From assembly GCA_937990185.1 (NCBI GenBank), contig CALKBI010000012.1:1-64000 (forward strand): a stretch of 64,000 nt of DNA, given 5' to 3'. The notes under the pieces were generated by a model. That model saw only the letters and a list, made by a program, of their open reading frames with translations, made no database searches and had not been told where the DNA came from. Below are positions 1 through 9,808 of this stretch, piece by piece. The position numbers and the translations under genes are program-made. The stretch's first letter is position 1. The number at the start of each line of letters is the position of its first letter. The stretch comes from an uncultured Neomegalonema sp. GTDB taxonomy: Bacteria; Pseudomonadota; Alphaproteobacteria; Rhodobacterales; Rhodobacteraceae.

Positions 1-1342
1 CAAACTGTGCGCCTGCCATTTGCAGACTCTTGTGGTTCGGCGAAAGTTTTTTGTCGCGCCCCGCAGGCCATTGGTGATGCGGGAAATGCATCGCGTATTC
101 GTGGCCGTAGGTTTCGAGTGCTTTCGCAAGACAGTAATCGTGGTCGGCGTAGTCGGTGTAGCGACGCGGATCGACGGCCCACATGTCGTCTTCGGTTTCA
201 CCATGCATTACCCATTCGGACAGGACTTTACCCGCGCCGCCACCTTGCGCGATACCGAAGGTAAAGGAATGCGCTTCAAAGGCGTTCTTCACACCCGGCA
301 TCGGACCAATCATCGGCAGACCATCGGGCGCATACGGGATTGGACCGTTAATCACACGTCCAACACCTTGAGAGCCAAGGATTGGCATCCGCGCCATCGC
401 GTCTTCAATGTAGAATTCGAGGCGCTCTAAGTCATCCGGATAAAGCTGGAACGAGAAATCTTCCGGCATTGGGTCATCGGGTGAAATCCAGTGCGCCTTA
501 CAATTTCGCTCATATGGGCCGAGGTTCAGGCCGTTTTTATCCTGGCGCAGATAGTAAGAGATATCGACGTCGCGGACCATCGGCATTTTGTGGCCCTTCT
601 CTTTGGTCCACTCACCGAGTTCCGGGATTTCTTCGGTCAAGAAATACTGGTGGCTCATCACGACCATCGGCACGGTGCGTCCGCCGTAAGGCTTGAACCA
701 TTCCCCGACGCGCTGCGCGTAATAACCGGCACAGTTGACGACATTTTCGCAGCGGATATCCCCCTTGTCGGTATGAACAATCCATTCATCGCCTTCGCGT
801 GACACGCCCGTCGCAGGACACATCCGAATAATCTGGTTCCCCGTATCCCGCGCGCCCTTAGCCATCGCTTGAGTCAATTGAGCCGGGTCGATGTCACCAT
901 CGAGAGGGTCCCACATCCCGCCCGCAAGGTCATGGGTTTCCATGAACGGATTAAGGTCTTGCAACTCGGACGGCGTCATAATGTCCATCTGCAGACCCTG
1001 ATAACGTCCCATCCCCGCGACACGCTCAAATTCTTGCATCCGCTCTTTGCTATGCGCGAGGCGGATCGACCCGGTAACATGATAGTTCATCGGATAATCA
1101 ACATCGTCCGCCAGCGTGCGGTACATCTCTAGACCGTAGCGTTGCATGTTCATCACGGCCCAAGAGCCGGAGAAGTTCGGACAATTGCCCGCGGCGTGCC
1201 ACGTCGAACCGGCGGTCAGCTCGTTCTTTTCCAGCAGGACACAATCAGTCCAACCGGCCTTACCAAAGTGATAGAGCGAGGAAACGCCGACAACACCGCC
1301 GCCGATAATGACCACACGGGCCGTCGAAGGAAAATCAGCCAT
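1..1342 (-). CDS. FAD-dependent oxidoreductase of the dimethylglycine/sarcosine dehydrogenase type (N-terminal part; runs off the left edge)
   Basis: Reverse-strand reading from ATG at 1342 gives MADFPSTARVVIIGGGVVGVSSLYHFGKAGWTDCVLLEKNELTAGSTWHAAG..., a Rossmann GxGxxG plus the STWHAAG motif typical of the family. Missing from the ORF track because it is open to the window edge. Confidence 0.85.
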   Translation of the reverse strand, partial: MADFPSTARVVIIGGGVVGVSSLYHFGKAGWTDCVLLEKNELTAGSTWHAAGNCPNFSGSWAVMNMQRYGLEMYRTLADDVDYPMNYHVTGSIRLAHSKERMQEFERVAGMGRYQGLQMDIMTPSELQDLNPFMETHDLAGGMWDPLDGDIDPAQLTQAMAKGARDTGNQIIRMCPATGVSREGDEWIVHTDKGDIRCENVVNCAGYYAQRVGEWFKPYGGRTVPMVVMSHQYFLTEEIPELGEWTKEKGHKMPMVRDVDISYYLRQDKNGLNLGPYERNCKAHWISPDDPMPEDFSFQLYPDDLERLEFYIEDAMARMPILGSQGVGRVINGPIPYAPDGLPMIGPMPGVKNAFEAHSFTFGIAQGGGAGKVLSEWVMHGETEDDMWAVDPRRYTDYADHDYCLAKALETYGHEYAMHFPHHQWPAGRDKKLSPNHKSLQMAGAQF

Positions 1343-1426
1343 GTCAGGCTCCTAATTAACTGCAAGGCGCACCGCGAGGCCGCCGAAGATGTGGAAAGCA
1401 AGCGTTTTCATAAGGCAAACACCGCC

Positions 1427-2005
1427 TTAATAAACCGGAGGCGAGATCGTCCAGATGACGATTGCCTCCTCTGTGCCGGGGTTGCGCCAGCGATATGGCT
1501 CGCGCTTGAAACGGAATGAATCGCCGGGTTTTAACTGGAACATTTTCTCTCCAACCCAAAGGTCAAAGATGCCGGATACTAAATATCCGGCTTCCTCGGT
1601 GTCACGTTCCTGAAATTCTGCGCACTCAGCGCCGGGAGCGAAGACCGAACGCAGCATTTCAAATTCACCGCCCAAATCCGGCGACAGCAATTCTTCTGTT
1701 AAACCAGCGGTCGGATCACCAAGGCTGCGCCGACCATTTGCGCGCACGACATAGCCGCGCTCTTCGGTGGCAGCGTCATCATTGGCAAAGAAAAAGCTGA
1801 TAGAGACGTCAAAGACTTTTGCCAAATTACGCAAGTCAGAGATCGACGGTTCTGACAGGCCACGTTCGACCTGTGACAACCACCCGACGGAACGCCCCAA
1901 CCGCACAGCAAGTTCGGTCAATGTGAAATTGCGGCCTTTACGAAGCGCACGCAAATCGGTCCCGACCGAACGACTCACCGCTTCAATGTTTACCGCATTT
2001 TCCAT
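1427..2005 (-). CDS. XRE-family transcriptional regulator with C-terminal cupin domain
   Basis: N-terminal HTH (LTELAVRLGRSVGWLSQVERGLSEPSISDLRNLAKVFDVSISFFF) followed by a cupin-like segment (GYLVSGIFDLWVGEKMFQLKPGDSFRFKREPYRWRNPG). Confidence 0.9.
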   Translation of the reverse strand: MENAVNIEAVSRSVGTDLRALRKGRNFTLTELAVRLGRSVGWLSQVERGLSEPSISDLRNLAKVFDVSISFFFANDDAATEERGYVVRANGRRSLGDPTAGLTEELLSPDLGGEFEMLRSVFAPGAECAEFQERDTEEAGYLVSGIFDLWVGEKMFQLKPGDSFRFKREPYRWRNPGTEEAIVIWTISPPVY

Positions 2006-2061
2006 GCGGGGATGATTTTCTCAGTCTCATGAAATTTGCAACAATTTTTTCATTCAAAGTC

Positions 2062-2961
2062 TTACGTATTCACAAGACTTGCTATCGCGTCCACAATCCG
2101 GCTGAAACTGTCGCGTGCACGCCCTACCGAATGCCGCGCTCTCAGATAACCATGAACCAAACCTCGTTCATTGTGCAAAATCACGCTTCCACCTGTCGCA
2201 AGCATTTGTTCACAGTATATTTTTCCGTCGTCACATAAAGGATCGCACTCCGCTGTAAAAATGACCGTCGGCGGCAAACCGGCAAAGTCTGTTTCCCTCA
2301 AAGGAGCGAAACTGACATCGTTTTGCGGCGGCATTCCGTCACAGCGGATATTTTCATAAAACAGCATATCGGCACGACTAAGCAGCGGCGCGTCGGCATG
2401 AGAAAGATACGAACCGGCATCTGTATCACCGCCGAGATATGGGTAGATCAACACTTGTCCAGCAATCTGATCTCGCAAAGCATGAGAACAAGCCGCCACC
2501 AAAGTCGCACCGGCACTATCACCCGCAACAATCAATGGGCCCGCATGATTGATTAATGCCCAGCGCGTGATTGACAAAACATCATCATAAGCCGCGGGGT
2601 GCTTGTGTTCGGGCGCAAGCCGATAGTCGATCGAAACAACAACACAGCCACTTCGCGCACATAATTCGGCACAAATGCTATCATGGCTATCTAGGCTGCC
2701 AAGAACGAACCCGCCGCCATGGGCAAAAAGCAGCGTCCAACGTGCCTCTTGTGATCGGTATGTACGAATTGGGACAGAACCAACGGCATAGTCCTCAACC
2801 CGCACCCCATCAGGTCGGCCAACATCAAACGCGGCACAGAGCGCGTCATACTGCACCCGTTGTTCTGCGACGCTCAACGAAGAGGCATCCGGTGCATAAT
2901 GTGCTTCGGTCGCGCGAATAAAAGCCCAAGTCTCGCTGTCGATAAGCGCGTCGTAGTTCAC
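2062..2961 (-). CDS. alpha/beta hydrolase (HSL-like esterase)
   Basis: HGGGF oxyanion motif (FAHGGGFVLGS), GDSAG nucleophile elbow, and a C-terminal GLVHGYL histidine region. Confidence 0.9.
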   Translation of the reverse strand: MNYDALIDSETWAFIRATEAHYAPDASSLSVAEQRVQYDALCAAFDVGRPDGVRVEDYAVGSVPIRTYRSQEARWTLLFAHGGGFVLGSLDSHDSICAELCARSGCVVVSIDYRLAPEHKHPAAYDDVLSITRWALINHAGPLIVAGDSAGATLVAACSHALRDQIAGQVLIYPYLGGDTDAGSYLSHADAPLLSRADMLFYENIRCDGMPPQNDVSFAPLRETDFAGLPPTVIFTAECDPLCDDGKIYCEQMLATGGSVILHNERGLVHGYLRARHSVGRARDSFSRIVDAIASLVNT

Positions 2962-3677
2962 TGAGTCAATCGAGCAAGATTCGCGTTGGCCAAATCACCC
3001 GCAGGGCCACCCGGATCTAGTGAAACTGCCGTTTGCCAATCGCTTCGCGCACCGTTTGTATCGCCACTAACCGCACGCGCAGCGCCACGTTCAAAATAAG
3101 AAATCGCGGAACCGGGATCATATTGCAGCGCCGTATCCGCATCTGCGATTGCACCCGCATGATCTCCTAATCTGCGCTTTGCAGCAGCCCGCAGCGTTAA
3201 CGCCTCAACATTCCCCGGTGAGTAGCTCAGCAGCGTATTCAGATCGTTCATTGCACTCGACATATCACCCGCAGCAGCAAGCGAGCGCGCGCGGCTCTCT
3301 AACGCCTCAGTATTATTCGGAGAATCAATCAGCGCCAGATCAAACTGTTGCCGCGCCGAATATGGATCACCTGCAGCCATGAAGTATTCACCTGCAGAGA
3401 TCAACGCATCAAGCCGTGCCTCTGAGGGAGGCATCTCAGCCGCAATGGATTGGGATTCCTGTGCCGCTTGGCCAAAGTCACCCAGCGTTGCCAAGGCCAA
3501 CGCACGGCAATGGCGCGCGGCCAGCCCCCCTCCAGCATTGCGCCAGCCTTCCGAATCTTGAAGCGCACGGTTGGGATCGACCTCGACCCAATCAACACAG
3601 TTGCGGTAATTGGCGTTTTGCGCCATCCCCGCATTAGATACGAACGCAAGGACGAAGGCTAAAATTACTGAGCGCAT
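2958..3677 (-). CDS. exported tetratricopeptide-repeat protein
   Basis: From ATG at 3677: signal peptide MRSVILAFVLAFVSNAGMAQ, then TPR-like helices (PGNVEALTLRAAAKRRLGDHAGAIADADTALQYDPGSAISYFERGAA). The ORF-track start at 3896 is probably too far upstream. Confidence 0.8.
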   Translation of the reverse strand: MRSVILAFVLAFVSNAGMAQNANYRNCVDWVEVDPNRALQDSEGWRNAGGGLAARHCRALALATLGDFGQAAQESQSIAAEMPPSEARLDALISAGEYFMAAGDPYSARQQFDLALIDSPNNTEALESRARSLAAAGDMSSAMNDLNTLLSYSPGNVEALTLRAAAKRRLGDHAGAIADADTALQYDPGSAISYFERGAARAVSGDTNGARSDWQTAVSLDPGGPAGDLANANLARLTQ

Positions 3678-3735
3678 GAGCTTCTCCGATATTGGTACAG
3701 CGCACAGAGCATAACCGCATAGATTGGGCGAGGAA

Positions 3736-4605
3736 ATGGCAGAGAACACGTTGTTCTGTTTTGGATATGGATTTTCAGCGCGATGCCTCGCCGAACGGTT
3801 GCGCAATAAAGGCTGGAAAATCGCTACAACTGCACGATCTTCTGAAAAATGCGCGGCTTTGTGCGCACAAGGGATAGATGCCCATTTATGGCCCATCGGC
3901 TCATTATCCGAGGTTTGGGACGAAAAGTTACATGTGCTGATTTCCGCCGCGCCGGATGCAGACGGTGATCCGGTATTGGCGCAGCATCGAGAAGAAATTA
4001 TGAGCCTTGCAGACAGAATTGAATGGCTTGGTTACCTGTCCACAACCGCCGTTTATGGGGATAGAAAAGGGGGGTGGGTAGATGAAACCAGCGAATTACA
4101 GCCAGCCAGCGCAAGAGGCGCGCGAAGAGTGGAGGCGGAAAAAGCATGGCTTGATCTTGCTCCTGAGGTTCCGGCTCATGTCTTCAGGCTTGCCGGAATC
4201 TATGGTCCGGGGAGAGGACCTTTGGAAAAAGTACGCGTTCCCGATGCAAAGCGTGTCATCAAAGAAGGGCAAGTTTTCGGACGAACACATATCGAAGACA
4301 TTGCAAACGTTTGCGAAGCCTCAATTGCCCGCCCCAATCCGGGCAGCGTTTATAATGTTACAGATGATCTCACCTGTCCCCCGCAAGAGGTTCTGGAATA
4401 CGCAGCCGACCTCCTGAGCATCCCCCATCCTCAAGCGGTGGATTTCGAAACCGCCGAGATGTCAGCGATGGCACGCAGTTTCTATGGTGAGAACAAGCGC
4501 GTCTCGAATGAGAAAATCAAAAGCGAGCTTGGCATAACGCTGAAATATCCAACCTATCGCGAAGGACTGGCGGCGGATTTGGCACGTATAAATCAAAGCC
4601 ATTAA
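3736..4605 (+). CDS. SDR-type NAD-dependent epimerase/oxidoreductase (YeeZ-like)
   Basis: LFCFGYGFSARCLAERLRNKGW nucleotide-binding start, YLSTTAVYGDRKGGWVDE and GIYGPGRGPLE motifs. Confidence 0.8.
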   Translation: MAENTLFCFGYGFSARCLAERLRNKGWKIATTARSSEKCAALCAQGIDAHLWPIGSLSEVWDEKLHVLISAAPDADGDPVLAQHREEIMSLADRIEWLGYLSTTAVYGDRKGGWVDETSELQPASARGARRVEAEKAWLDLAPEVPAHVFRLAGIYGPGRGPLEKVRVPDAKRVIKEGQVFGRTHIEDIANVCEASIARPNPGSVYNVTDDLTCPPQEVLEYAADLLSIPHPQAVDFETAEMSAMARSFYGENKRVSNEKIKSELGITLKYPTYREGLAADLARINQSH

Positions 4606-4633
4606 ATCTACGGATGCTTTAAGGGCGAAGTGC

Positions 4634-6181
4634 TCACATATTTATCGCATGGCCGGTGTTCACAGGTAACAACGCGCGTCTTACTAACTTTCCATTCGTA
4701 GTGCGCGGCAATGCGTCGATGCTGTAGAAAGCGCGTGGAATTTTATAGGCGGCCAAATGAACCGCGCAATGGGCACGCAGGCTTTCCAAATCAAGTTCCA
4801 TCGCCGGAACAATCCATGCGGCAATAATCGAAAGACCATCTTCGACAGGCATTTCCGTCACTGCACATTCAGTGACCGCAGGATGCAAAGTTAACACATC
4901 CTCGACCTCTTGCGGCGCAACACGATAGCCCTGCGCATTCATCATGTCGTCATTGCGCCCTGCGTATCGCAGTGCACCGCCCTCCCCCATGACAGCAAGG
5001 TCGCCGGTTAAAAACCAATCCCCTGCATAGGCGTCGCGAGTCCGAACGTCATCTCGCCAATACCCGAGCATCAAACCGGGATCACTATGATGAACGGCAA
5101 GAACACCCGTTTCACCTAATGACGTTGGGTGGCCATCTTCGCCAACAATCGCGATATGACGTCCCGGCTGAGGCCACCCCATTGCGCCTTTCGGCGTAGG
5201 ATAGTCAGGACCGGAAGAGATAAAAGTAGACACTTCCGACATACCCAAAGATTCGTACAGCGGCTTGCCGGTTTTCTCCAACCATCCCTCATGCACCGTT
5301 GGCGACAAAGCCTCACCCGCCGTCAAAGCATGGCGCAAACTCGCGAAACCTTCGCGCAAATCGCCGCCGTATTTTTGCATACGGCGATACATCCCCGGCA
5401 CAGCCGCAAAAATCGTCGGCTTCCAATGCGCGGCAAGCCGGGGCCAAACCTCAGGTGCGCGGTCACCTGCATTGAGAATGGCCGTCGCGCCAACACACCA
5501 CGGATCGCTAAGACCGCACCCGAGAACATAGGTCCAATTAAAGGCGCCGGTGTGCATCACACGATCACTCTCACACATATCATGCCAACCCGCGCGCATC
5601 ATCCGCCGCGCCCAAACACTGCGTTGCGCATGGAGAACGCCTTTGGGCTTTCCCGACGTACCCGAGGTATAAACAAGCTGCGCCGGATCATCGCAGCGCG
5701 TATCGGCGTAATCCAAAACGTCGCCATCCAGCTCATCAGGAGAAAGACGTTGCGCGGTCGTGAAAAATTCAGGGCATTTCGCATCAAGAACCGTAAAGCG
5801 CGGTTCAGCATCATTGGCGATATAGCTGAGTTCATCCGCAGACAGTTGAGACGATAAAGGCATCGCGATACCTCCCGCCGCAATCGCTCCGAAATACGCA
5901 ATCGGAAAGCGCGGCGTATCACCGATGCGGATAAGTACGCGGTCGCCGTGCCCCAACCCTTGTGCAGCAAAGGTTCCGGCAGCGCGCCGGATCGCCTCAT
6001 CAATTTCTGCAAAAGTCCATACCTCAGAGGCAACGCTCGGATTGCTGCCATCCACCACAATGAGGGCTGATTTCTCCGGCCACTTACCAACCGCGTCTTC
6101 CATGACGTAACGCGCCATGTTGAAGCGCTCTGGACATGCTTCAGGCACACCATTTCGGCAAATGCTCAGTTGATCGGTCAT
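4634..6181 (-). CDS. AMP-binding acyl-CoA synthetase (benzoate/medium-chain acyl-CoA ligase-like)
   Basis: YTSGTSGKPKGVLH P-loop, GxxE motif, DWFLTGDLAVMGEGG, and the C-terminal PRTTNGKLVRRAL lysine motif. Confidence 0.88.
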   Translation of the reverse strand: MTDQLSICRNGVPEACPERFNMARYVMEDAVGKWPEKSALIVVDGSNPSVASEVWTFAEIDEAIRRAAGTFAAQGLGHGDRVLIRIGDTPRFPIAYFGAIAAGGIAMPLSSQLSADELSYIANDAEPRFTVLDAKCPEFFTTAQRLSPDELDGDVLDYADTRCDDPAQLVYTSGTSGKPKGVLHAQRSVWARRMMRAGWHDMCESDRVMHTGAFNWTYVLGCGLSDPWCVGATAILNAGDRAPEVWPRLAAHWKPTIFAAVPGMYRRMQKYGGDLREGFASLRHALTAGEALSPTVHEGWLEKTGKPLYESLGMSEVSTFISSGPDYPTPKGAMGWPQPGRHIAIVGEDGHPTSLGETGVLAVHHSDPGLMLGYWRDDVRTRDAYAGDWFLTGDLAVMGEGGALRYAGRNDDMMNAQGYRVAPQEVEDVLTLHPAVTECAVTEMPVEDGLSIIAAWIVPAMELDLESLRAHCAVHLAAYKIPRAFYSIDALPRTTNGKLVRRALLPVNTGHAINM

Positions 6182-6558
6182 CGCGCCAGCCAATCTCCCC
6201 CCGGAACCAGCTTTGCACCGTCGAGTGATCCATTCCAGATATAAACGATAGCATCCCGGTCAGGAAAAAGCAGGCGCACAGTTTCCCGCCGATAAAGCGA
6301 TTCAGGCGGATTGCCGGGAATCCAATCCTCCCAGATATCAATCATTCGCATCGTCGCCGGATCAGGTGCAGCAGCAAGGTCGCAGATCACAATCCCCTCA
6401 CCGAGAACAAGGCCGGGATACTCGCCCAGATCATAAAGATCACCGCGTAGAAAACATCGTCCATGCCATTGCAGTTGCGGTGCTATCCCAAGAATACCAA
6501 GCGCTCCTCCGCCCGGTCGTAACGTCCCATAAAAAGCAAGTGGTAGTGCCGGTGTCAC
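6178..6558 (-). CDS. gamma-glutamylcyclotransferase-like (GGCT/AIG2 fold) protein
   Basis: LAFYGTLRPGGGALGILG (YGTLRxG motif), 126 aa. ATGA overlaps with both neighbouring genes. Confidence 0.8.
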   Translation of the reverse strand: MTPALPLAFYGTLRPGGGALGILGIAPQLQWHGRCFLRGDLYDLGEYPGLVLGEGIVICDLAAAPDPATMRMIDIWEDWIPGNPPESLYRRETVRLLFPDRDAIVYIWNGSLDGAKLVPGGDWLAR

Positions 6559-7577
6559 AGAAAGTCTTTCTTGATGTTAACGCTATCCGTCTTGCCGATT
6601 TTCGATTTATGCGCCTTGAGCCACGCATCCGCTGTCGACCTTCCTGCATCGCGCAATTCGTTAATCACATTCCAATCCGGCGTAATTTTCGTTGCCACGT
6701 TAAAGGTAGCCATCGTTGCATCATCACGGATGGAGTGAACGCGCATACGCTTCCATTTATCCTTATCAATTACACCGTCATCAATTAGGTGCTGAACAAA
6801 ATCAATGGCTCGCATCTCGCGCGTCAATGACGCATTGAAGCTAATTTCATTAATCCGGTTAGAGATTTCTCCGGCTGATTTCGGAGTCCCTTCACGCTCG
6901 ATAGGATTGATATGAACAATCAGCACATCGCGGCATTTCGCATTATATATAAGTGGATAGATTGCCGGATTCCCTACATACCCACCATCCCAATACGGCT
7001 CACCATCAATTTCAACGGCCTGAAAAAGATAAGGCAAACAGGCAGAGGCCAAAATTGCATCGACAGTGATTTCATCACCCGTAAAAACCTTCGGGCGGCC
7101 ATGACGGACACTGGTCGCATTGATGAAAACCTTTGGACCCGGTTCACCGCACACTTCTTCAAAATCAACCATCTCTTCAAGAAGATCGCGCAAAGGGTTT
7201 ATATTCAGGGGATTAAGTTGATACGGGGAAAAAGTCCGCGTCAACCAATCCCCCATCATATATGCGGGCGAATACTCGTAAAATCCGGAAAGCGTTGCCG
7301 GATCAGGCGGCATTGCAAACATCGTAAATGGAGAAGACGGTCCTGCTGCGCGCTCAACAATTTTGTGCCAGAACTCTGAGAGCAAGTCTTTTGCCCCCTG
7401 CCGCCCGCCTTTCGCTAATCCGGTCACCATCATCGCGGCATTCATTGCCCCGGCGCTGGTCGCTGTGATCGCTTCATATTCGAGATCTTCTTCCTCGAGT
7501 AGACGGTCAAGCGCGCCCCATGTGAAAGCCCCGTGCGCGCCGCCGCCCTGAAGGGCAAGGTTGATGGTTTTGGTCAT
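6555..7577 (-). CDS. patatin-like phospholipase family protein
   Basis: GGGAHG oxyanion hole, nucleophile elbow ATSAG and a DGG motif (WDGGYVGNPAIYPL). Confidence 0.9.
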   Translation of the reverse strand: MTKTINLALQGGGAHGAFTWGALDRLLEEEDLEYEAITATSAGAMNAAMMVTGLAKGGRQGAKDLLSEFWHKIVERAAGPSSPFTMFAMPPDPATLSGFYEYSPAYMMGDWLTRTFSPYQLNPLNINPLRDLLEEMVDFEEVCGEPGPKVFINATSVRHGRPKVFTGDEITVDAILASACLPYLFQAVEIDGEPYWDGGYVGNPAIYPLIYNAKCRDVLIVHINPIEREGTPKSAGEISNRINEISFNASLTREMRAIDFVQHLIDDGVIDKDKWKRMRVHSIRDDATMATFNVATKITPDWNVINELRDAGRSTADAWLKAHKSKIGKTDSVNIKKDFL

Positions 7578-7747
7578 GGATAGCTTTCTGAGGAAAACGA
7601 CTGGATAAGCAAATAGCTTTTGTGAAAACTATCCCTGCCAATCTATTAAGCATATAAATAATTGTATTCACGAGACATAGAACTCGGGGACCGCTCTATA
7701 AAAAGCGATCCAAGTAGAACGTTATTCACTGATTGATATCTGTGAAA

Positions 7748-8536
7748 TTACATGGCTGTCCAACCACCATCAACCGATATGCTTGTCCCTGTGATTTGCG
7801 CGGCCCCTTCGCCGCACAGGAAAGCCGTCGTTGCGCCGATCTGTTCAACCGTTGCAAACTCGCGTGTCGGTGTGCGGGTCAGCATGACTTTTTCGATCAC
7901 TTCGTCTTTGGTCATGTTGTTTGCGCGCATCTGATCTTCAAGTTGAGCTTCAACTAATGGCGTCCAGACATAACCGGGGCAAACTGCGTTACAAGTGACA
8001 TTGACACGGGCATCAGCAGCCTCAAGCGCGGTAACTTTCGACAAACCAACGACACCATGCTTAGCCGCAACATAAGCGCTTTTATAAGGCGATGCAGTCA
8101 GGCCATGCGCCGAAGCGATATTGACGATACGACCCCAGCCGCGTTTCTTCATTCCGGCAAATGCCGCGCGGGTCGTATGAAACGCCGATGAAAGGTTAAT
8201 CGCGATAATCGCGTCCCATTTACCGACCGGAAAATCTTCAATCTTCTCGACATACTGGATGCCAGCATTATTGACGAGAATATCAACTTGACCGAATTCT
8301 TTCTCAGCGCCAGCAATCAGGGCTTCACAATCTTCAGCTTTGGACATATCCGCGCCGACATAAGCAACTTCAGCCCCCGTATCAGCGGCGAGTTGCTTTG
8401 CAATTTCACGCGCCTCATTACTGTGTGTATGGTCATTAATGACAACCTTACAACCCGCTTTTGCCAGCTCTAGGGCAACGCCAAGACCGATTCCGCTGGT
8501 TGATCCTGTAACGACGGCAACTTTACCTTTAGGCAT
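7748..8536 (-). CDS. bdhA: 3-hydroxybutyrate dehydrogenase
   Basis: SDR TGSTSGIGLG, NNAGIQYVEKIEDFPVGKWD, YVAAKHGVVGLSKVTALE, and CPGYVWTPLVEAQLEDQ, characteristic of 3-hydroxybutyrate dehydrogenases. Confidence 0.92.
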   Translation of the reverse strand: MPKGKVAVVTGSTSGIGLGVALELAKAGCKVVINDHTHSNEAREIAKQLAADTGAEVAYVGADMSKAEDCEALIAGAEKEFGQVDILVNNAGIQYVEKIEDFPVGKWDAIIAINLSSAFHTTRAAFAGMKKRGWGRIVNIASAHGLTASPYKSAYVAAKHGVVGLSKVTALEAADARVNVTCNAVCPGYVWTPLVEAQLEDQMRANNMTKDEVIEKVMLTRTPTREFATVEQIGATTAFLCGEGAAQITGTSISVDGGWTAM

Positions 8537-8695
8537 AATAATTCCTTAAAATTTGTGCATTGCAGCGTCTCATACCGCAATGCAGCAAAAATTGCGAGAC
8601 TCACTAGCAGACCTGTGATTAGTGCGTTAGCCAATCAGGATGTTTCTGCGTCAAAGACGCCAGTCACACCTTGCAATGCAAACAACAACAGGAAC

Positions 8696-9808
8696 TCAAG
8701 CGGATGCCGCCGTAAGGGCATCAGGCAAGACCTGTTCAAACAGATCAAGTTCATCTTCGCGTCCAACGCTAACACGGATACAACGATTGAGACCTTCAAC
8801 GCCCGGCATACGAACAAAGACCTGCCTAGCGACTAGTTCATTAAGCACACGCTTGGAAAATTCACCGTCTTTTCCGCAATCAATCGCGACAAAATTCGTC
8901 GCAGAGCGCAGCGGAGTCAGTCCGTTATCACGTGCGATGTCGGAAAGACGTTCGCGGCCTTTGGCAATACTCGCGACTGTTTGCTGCGTATGCGCTACGT
9001 CTTCCAGCGCTGCGAGCGCTGCGGCTTGCGCAATGCGAGTCACTCCAAAATGATTACGGATTTTGTCAAAGCCTTTAATGATCCCCTCCGGCCCAAGCGC
9101 ATAGCCTATACGGAACCCCGCCAACCCATAAGCCTTTGAAAATGTGCGAAGCCGAACGAGGTTCGGGCGGGTAAAATTATCAGGCGGCACTATGCCCTGA
9201 GGTGCGAGTTCTGCGTATGCTTCGTCCAATAATACAAGACAAGTTTCGGGAATACTGTCCACGAATTCCTGAACCGCAACAAAATCATGCCAACTGCCCA
9301 TGGGATTATCTGGGTTACAAAAGTAAACCAGCTTTGCATCAAACTCGCGCACCATGGCCGCAAGCGCGCCAGGGTCTTCGAGATCATCGCGGTAGGGAAC
9401 CATTTCGATATGCCCGCCCGCACCGGCAACGTGATAATTGAATGTCGGATATGCCCCGCGTGATGTCACGGCACTATCGCCCTGCCCCATAAACAAGCGA
9501 ACAATCCAACCAAGCAAAGCATCGATACCTTCACCCACAAGAATTTCGTTCGGGTCGCGTCCAGTATGAGAAGCGAGCTTTTCACGTAGCTCAAATGCTG
9601 TCGGATCAGGATAGAATCCTGTCTCATCACGGGCGACCCTAGCACACGCTGCCCGAACAAAATCTGACGCCGGCAACGTCAGCTCGTTGGCACCAAGCCT
9701 TGCTTTGAATACGCGACCTGTCTCACGTTCGATCTGTTCCGGCGCGACGAATGGAACTGTGGAAGGCAATACCGATGGGATGGGCGCAAAAGAGGGTTGT
9801 TTGGTCAT
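8696..9808 (-). CDS. class I/II PLP-dependent aminotransferase, HisC-like paralogue
   Basis: NPDNPMGSW, LVLLDEAYAELA, and TFSKAYGLAGFRIGYALG (PLP lysine). Confidence 0.88.
   Translation of the reverse strand: MTKQPSFAPIPSVLPSTVPFVAPEQIERETGRVFKARLGANELTLPASDFVRAACARVARDETGFYPDPTAFELREKLASHTGRDPNEILVGEGIDALLGWIVRLFMGQGDSAVTSRGAYPTFNYHVAGAGGHIEMVPYRDDLEDPGALAAMVREFDAKLVYFCNPDNPMGSWHDFVAVQEFVDSIPETCLVLLDEAYAELAPQGIVPPDNFTRPNLVRLRTFSKAYGLAGFRIGYALGPEGIIKGFDKIRNHFGVTRIAQAAALAALEDVAHTQQTVASIAKGRERLSDIARDNGLTPLRSATNFVAIDCGKDGEFSKRVLNELVARQVFVRMPGVEGLNRCIRVSVGREDELDLFEQVLPDALTAASA

Noticed and set aside
7-1519. Several plus-strand ORFs (85-136 aa) at the left end
   Set aside because: They lie opposite the FAD-dependent oxidoreductase (1-1342) or the XRE-cupin gene; that gene is absent from the track only because it is truncated at the window edge.
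2958-3896. Track start at 3896 for the TPR protein
   Set aside because: It would overlap the divergent epimerase gene and place the signal peptide 73 residues inside; ATG at 3677 is preferred.
5129-5857. 242-aa plus-strand ORF opposite the acyl-CoA ligase
   Set aside because: Arg/His-rich shadow ORF; the minus strand encodes clear AMP-ligase motifs.
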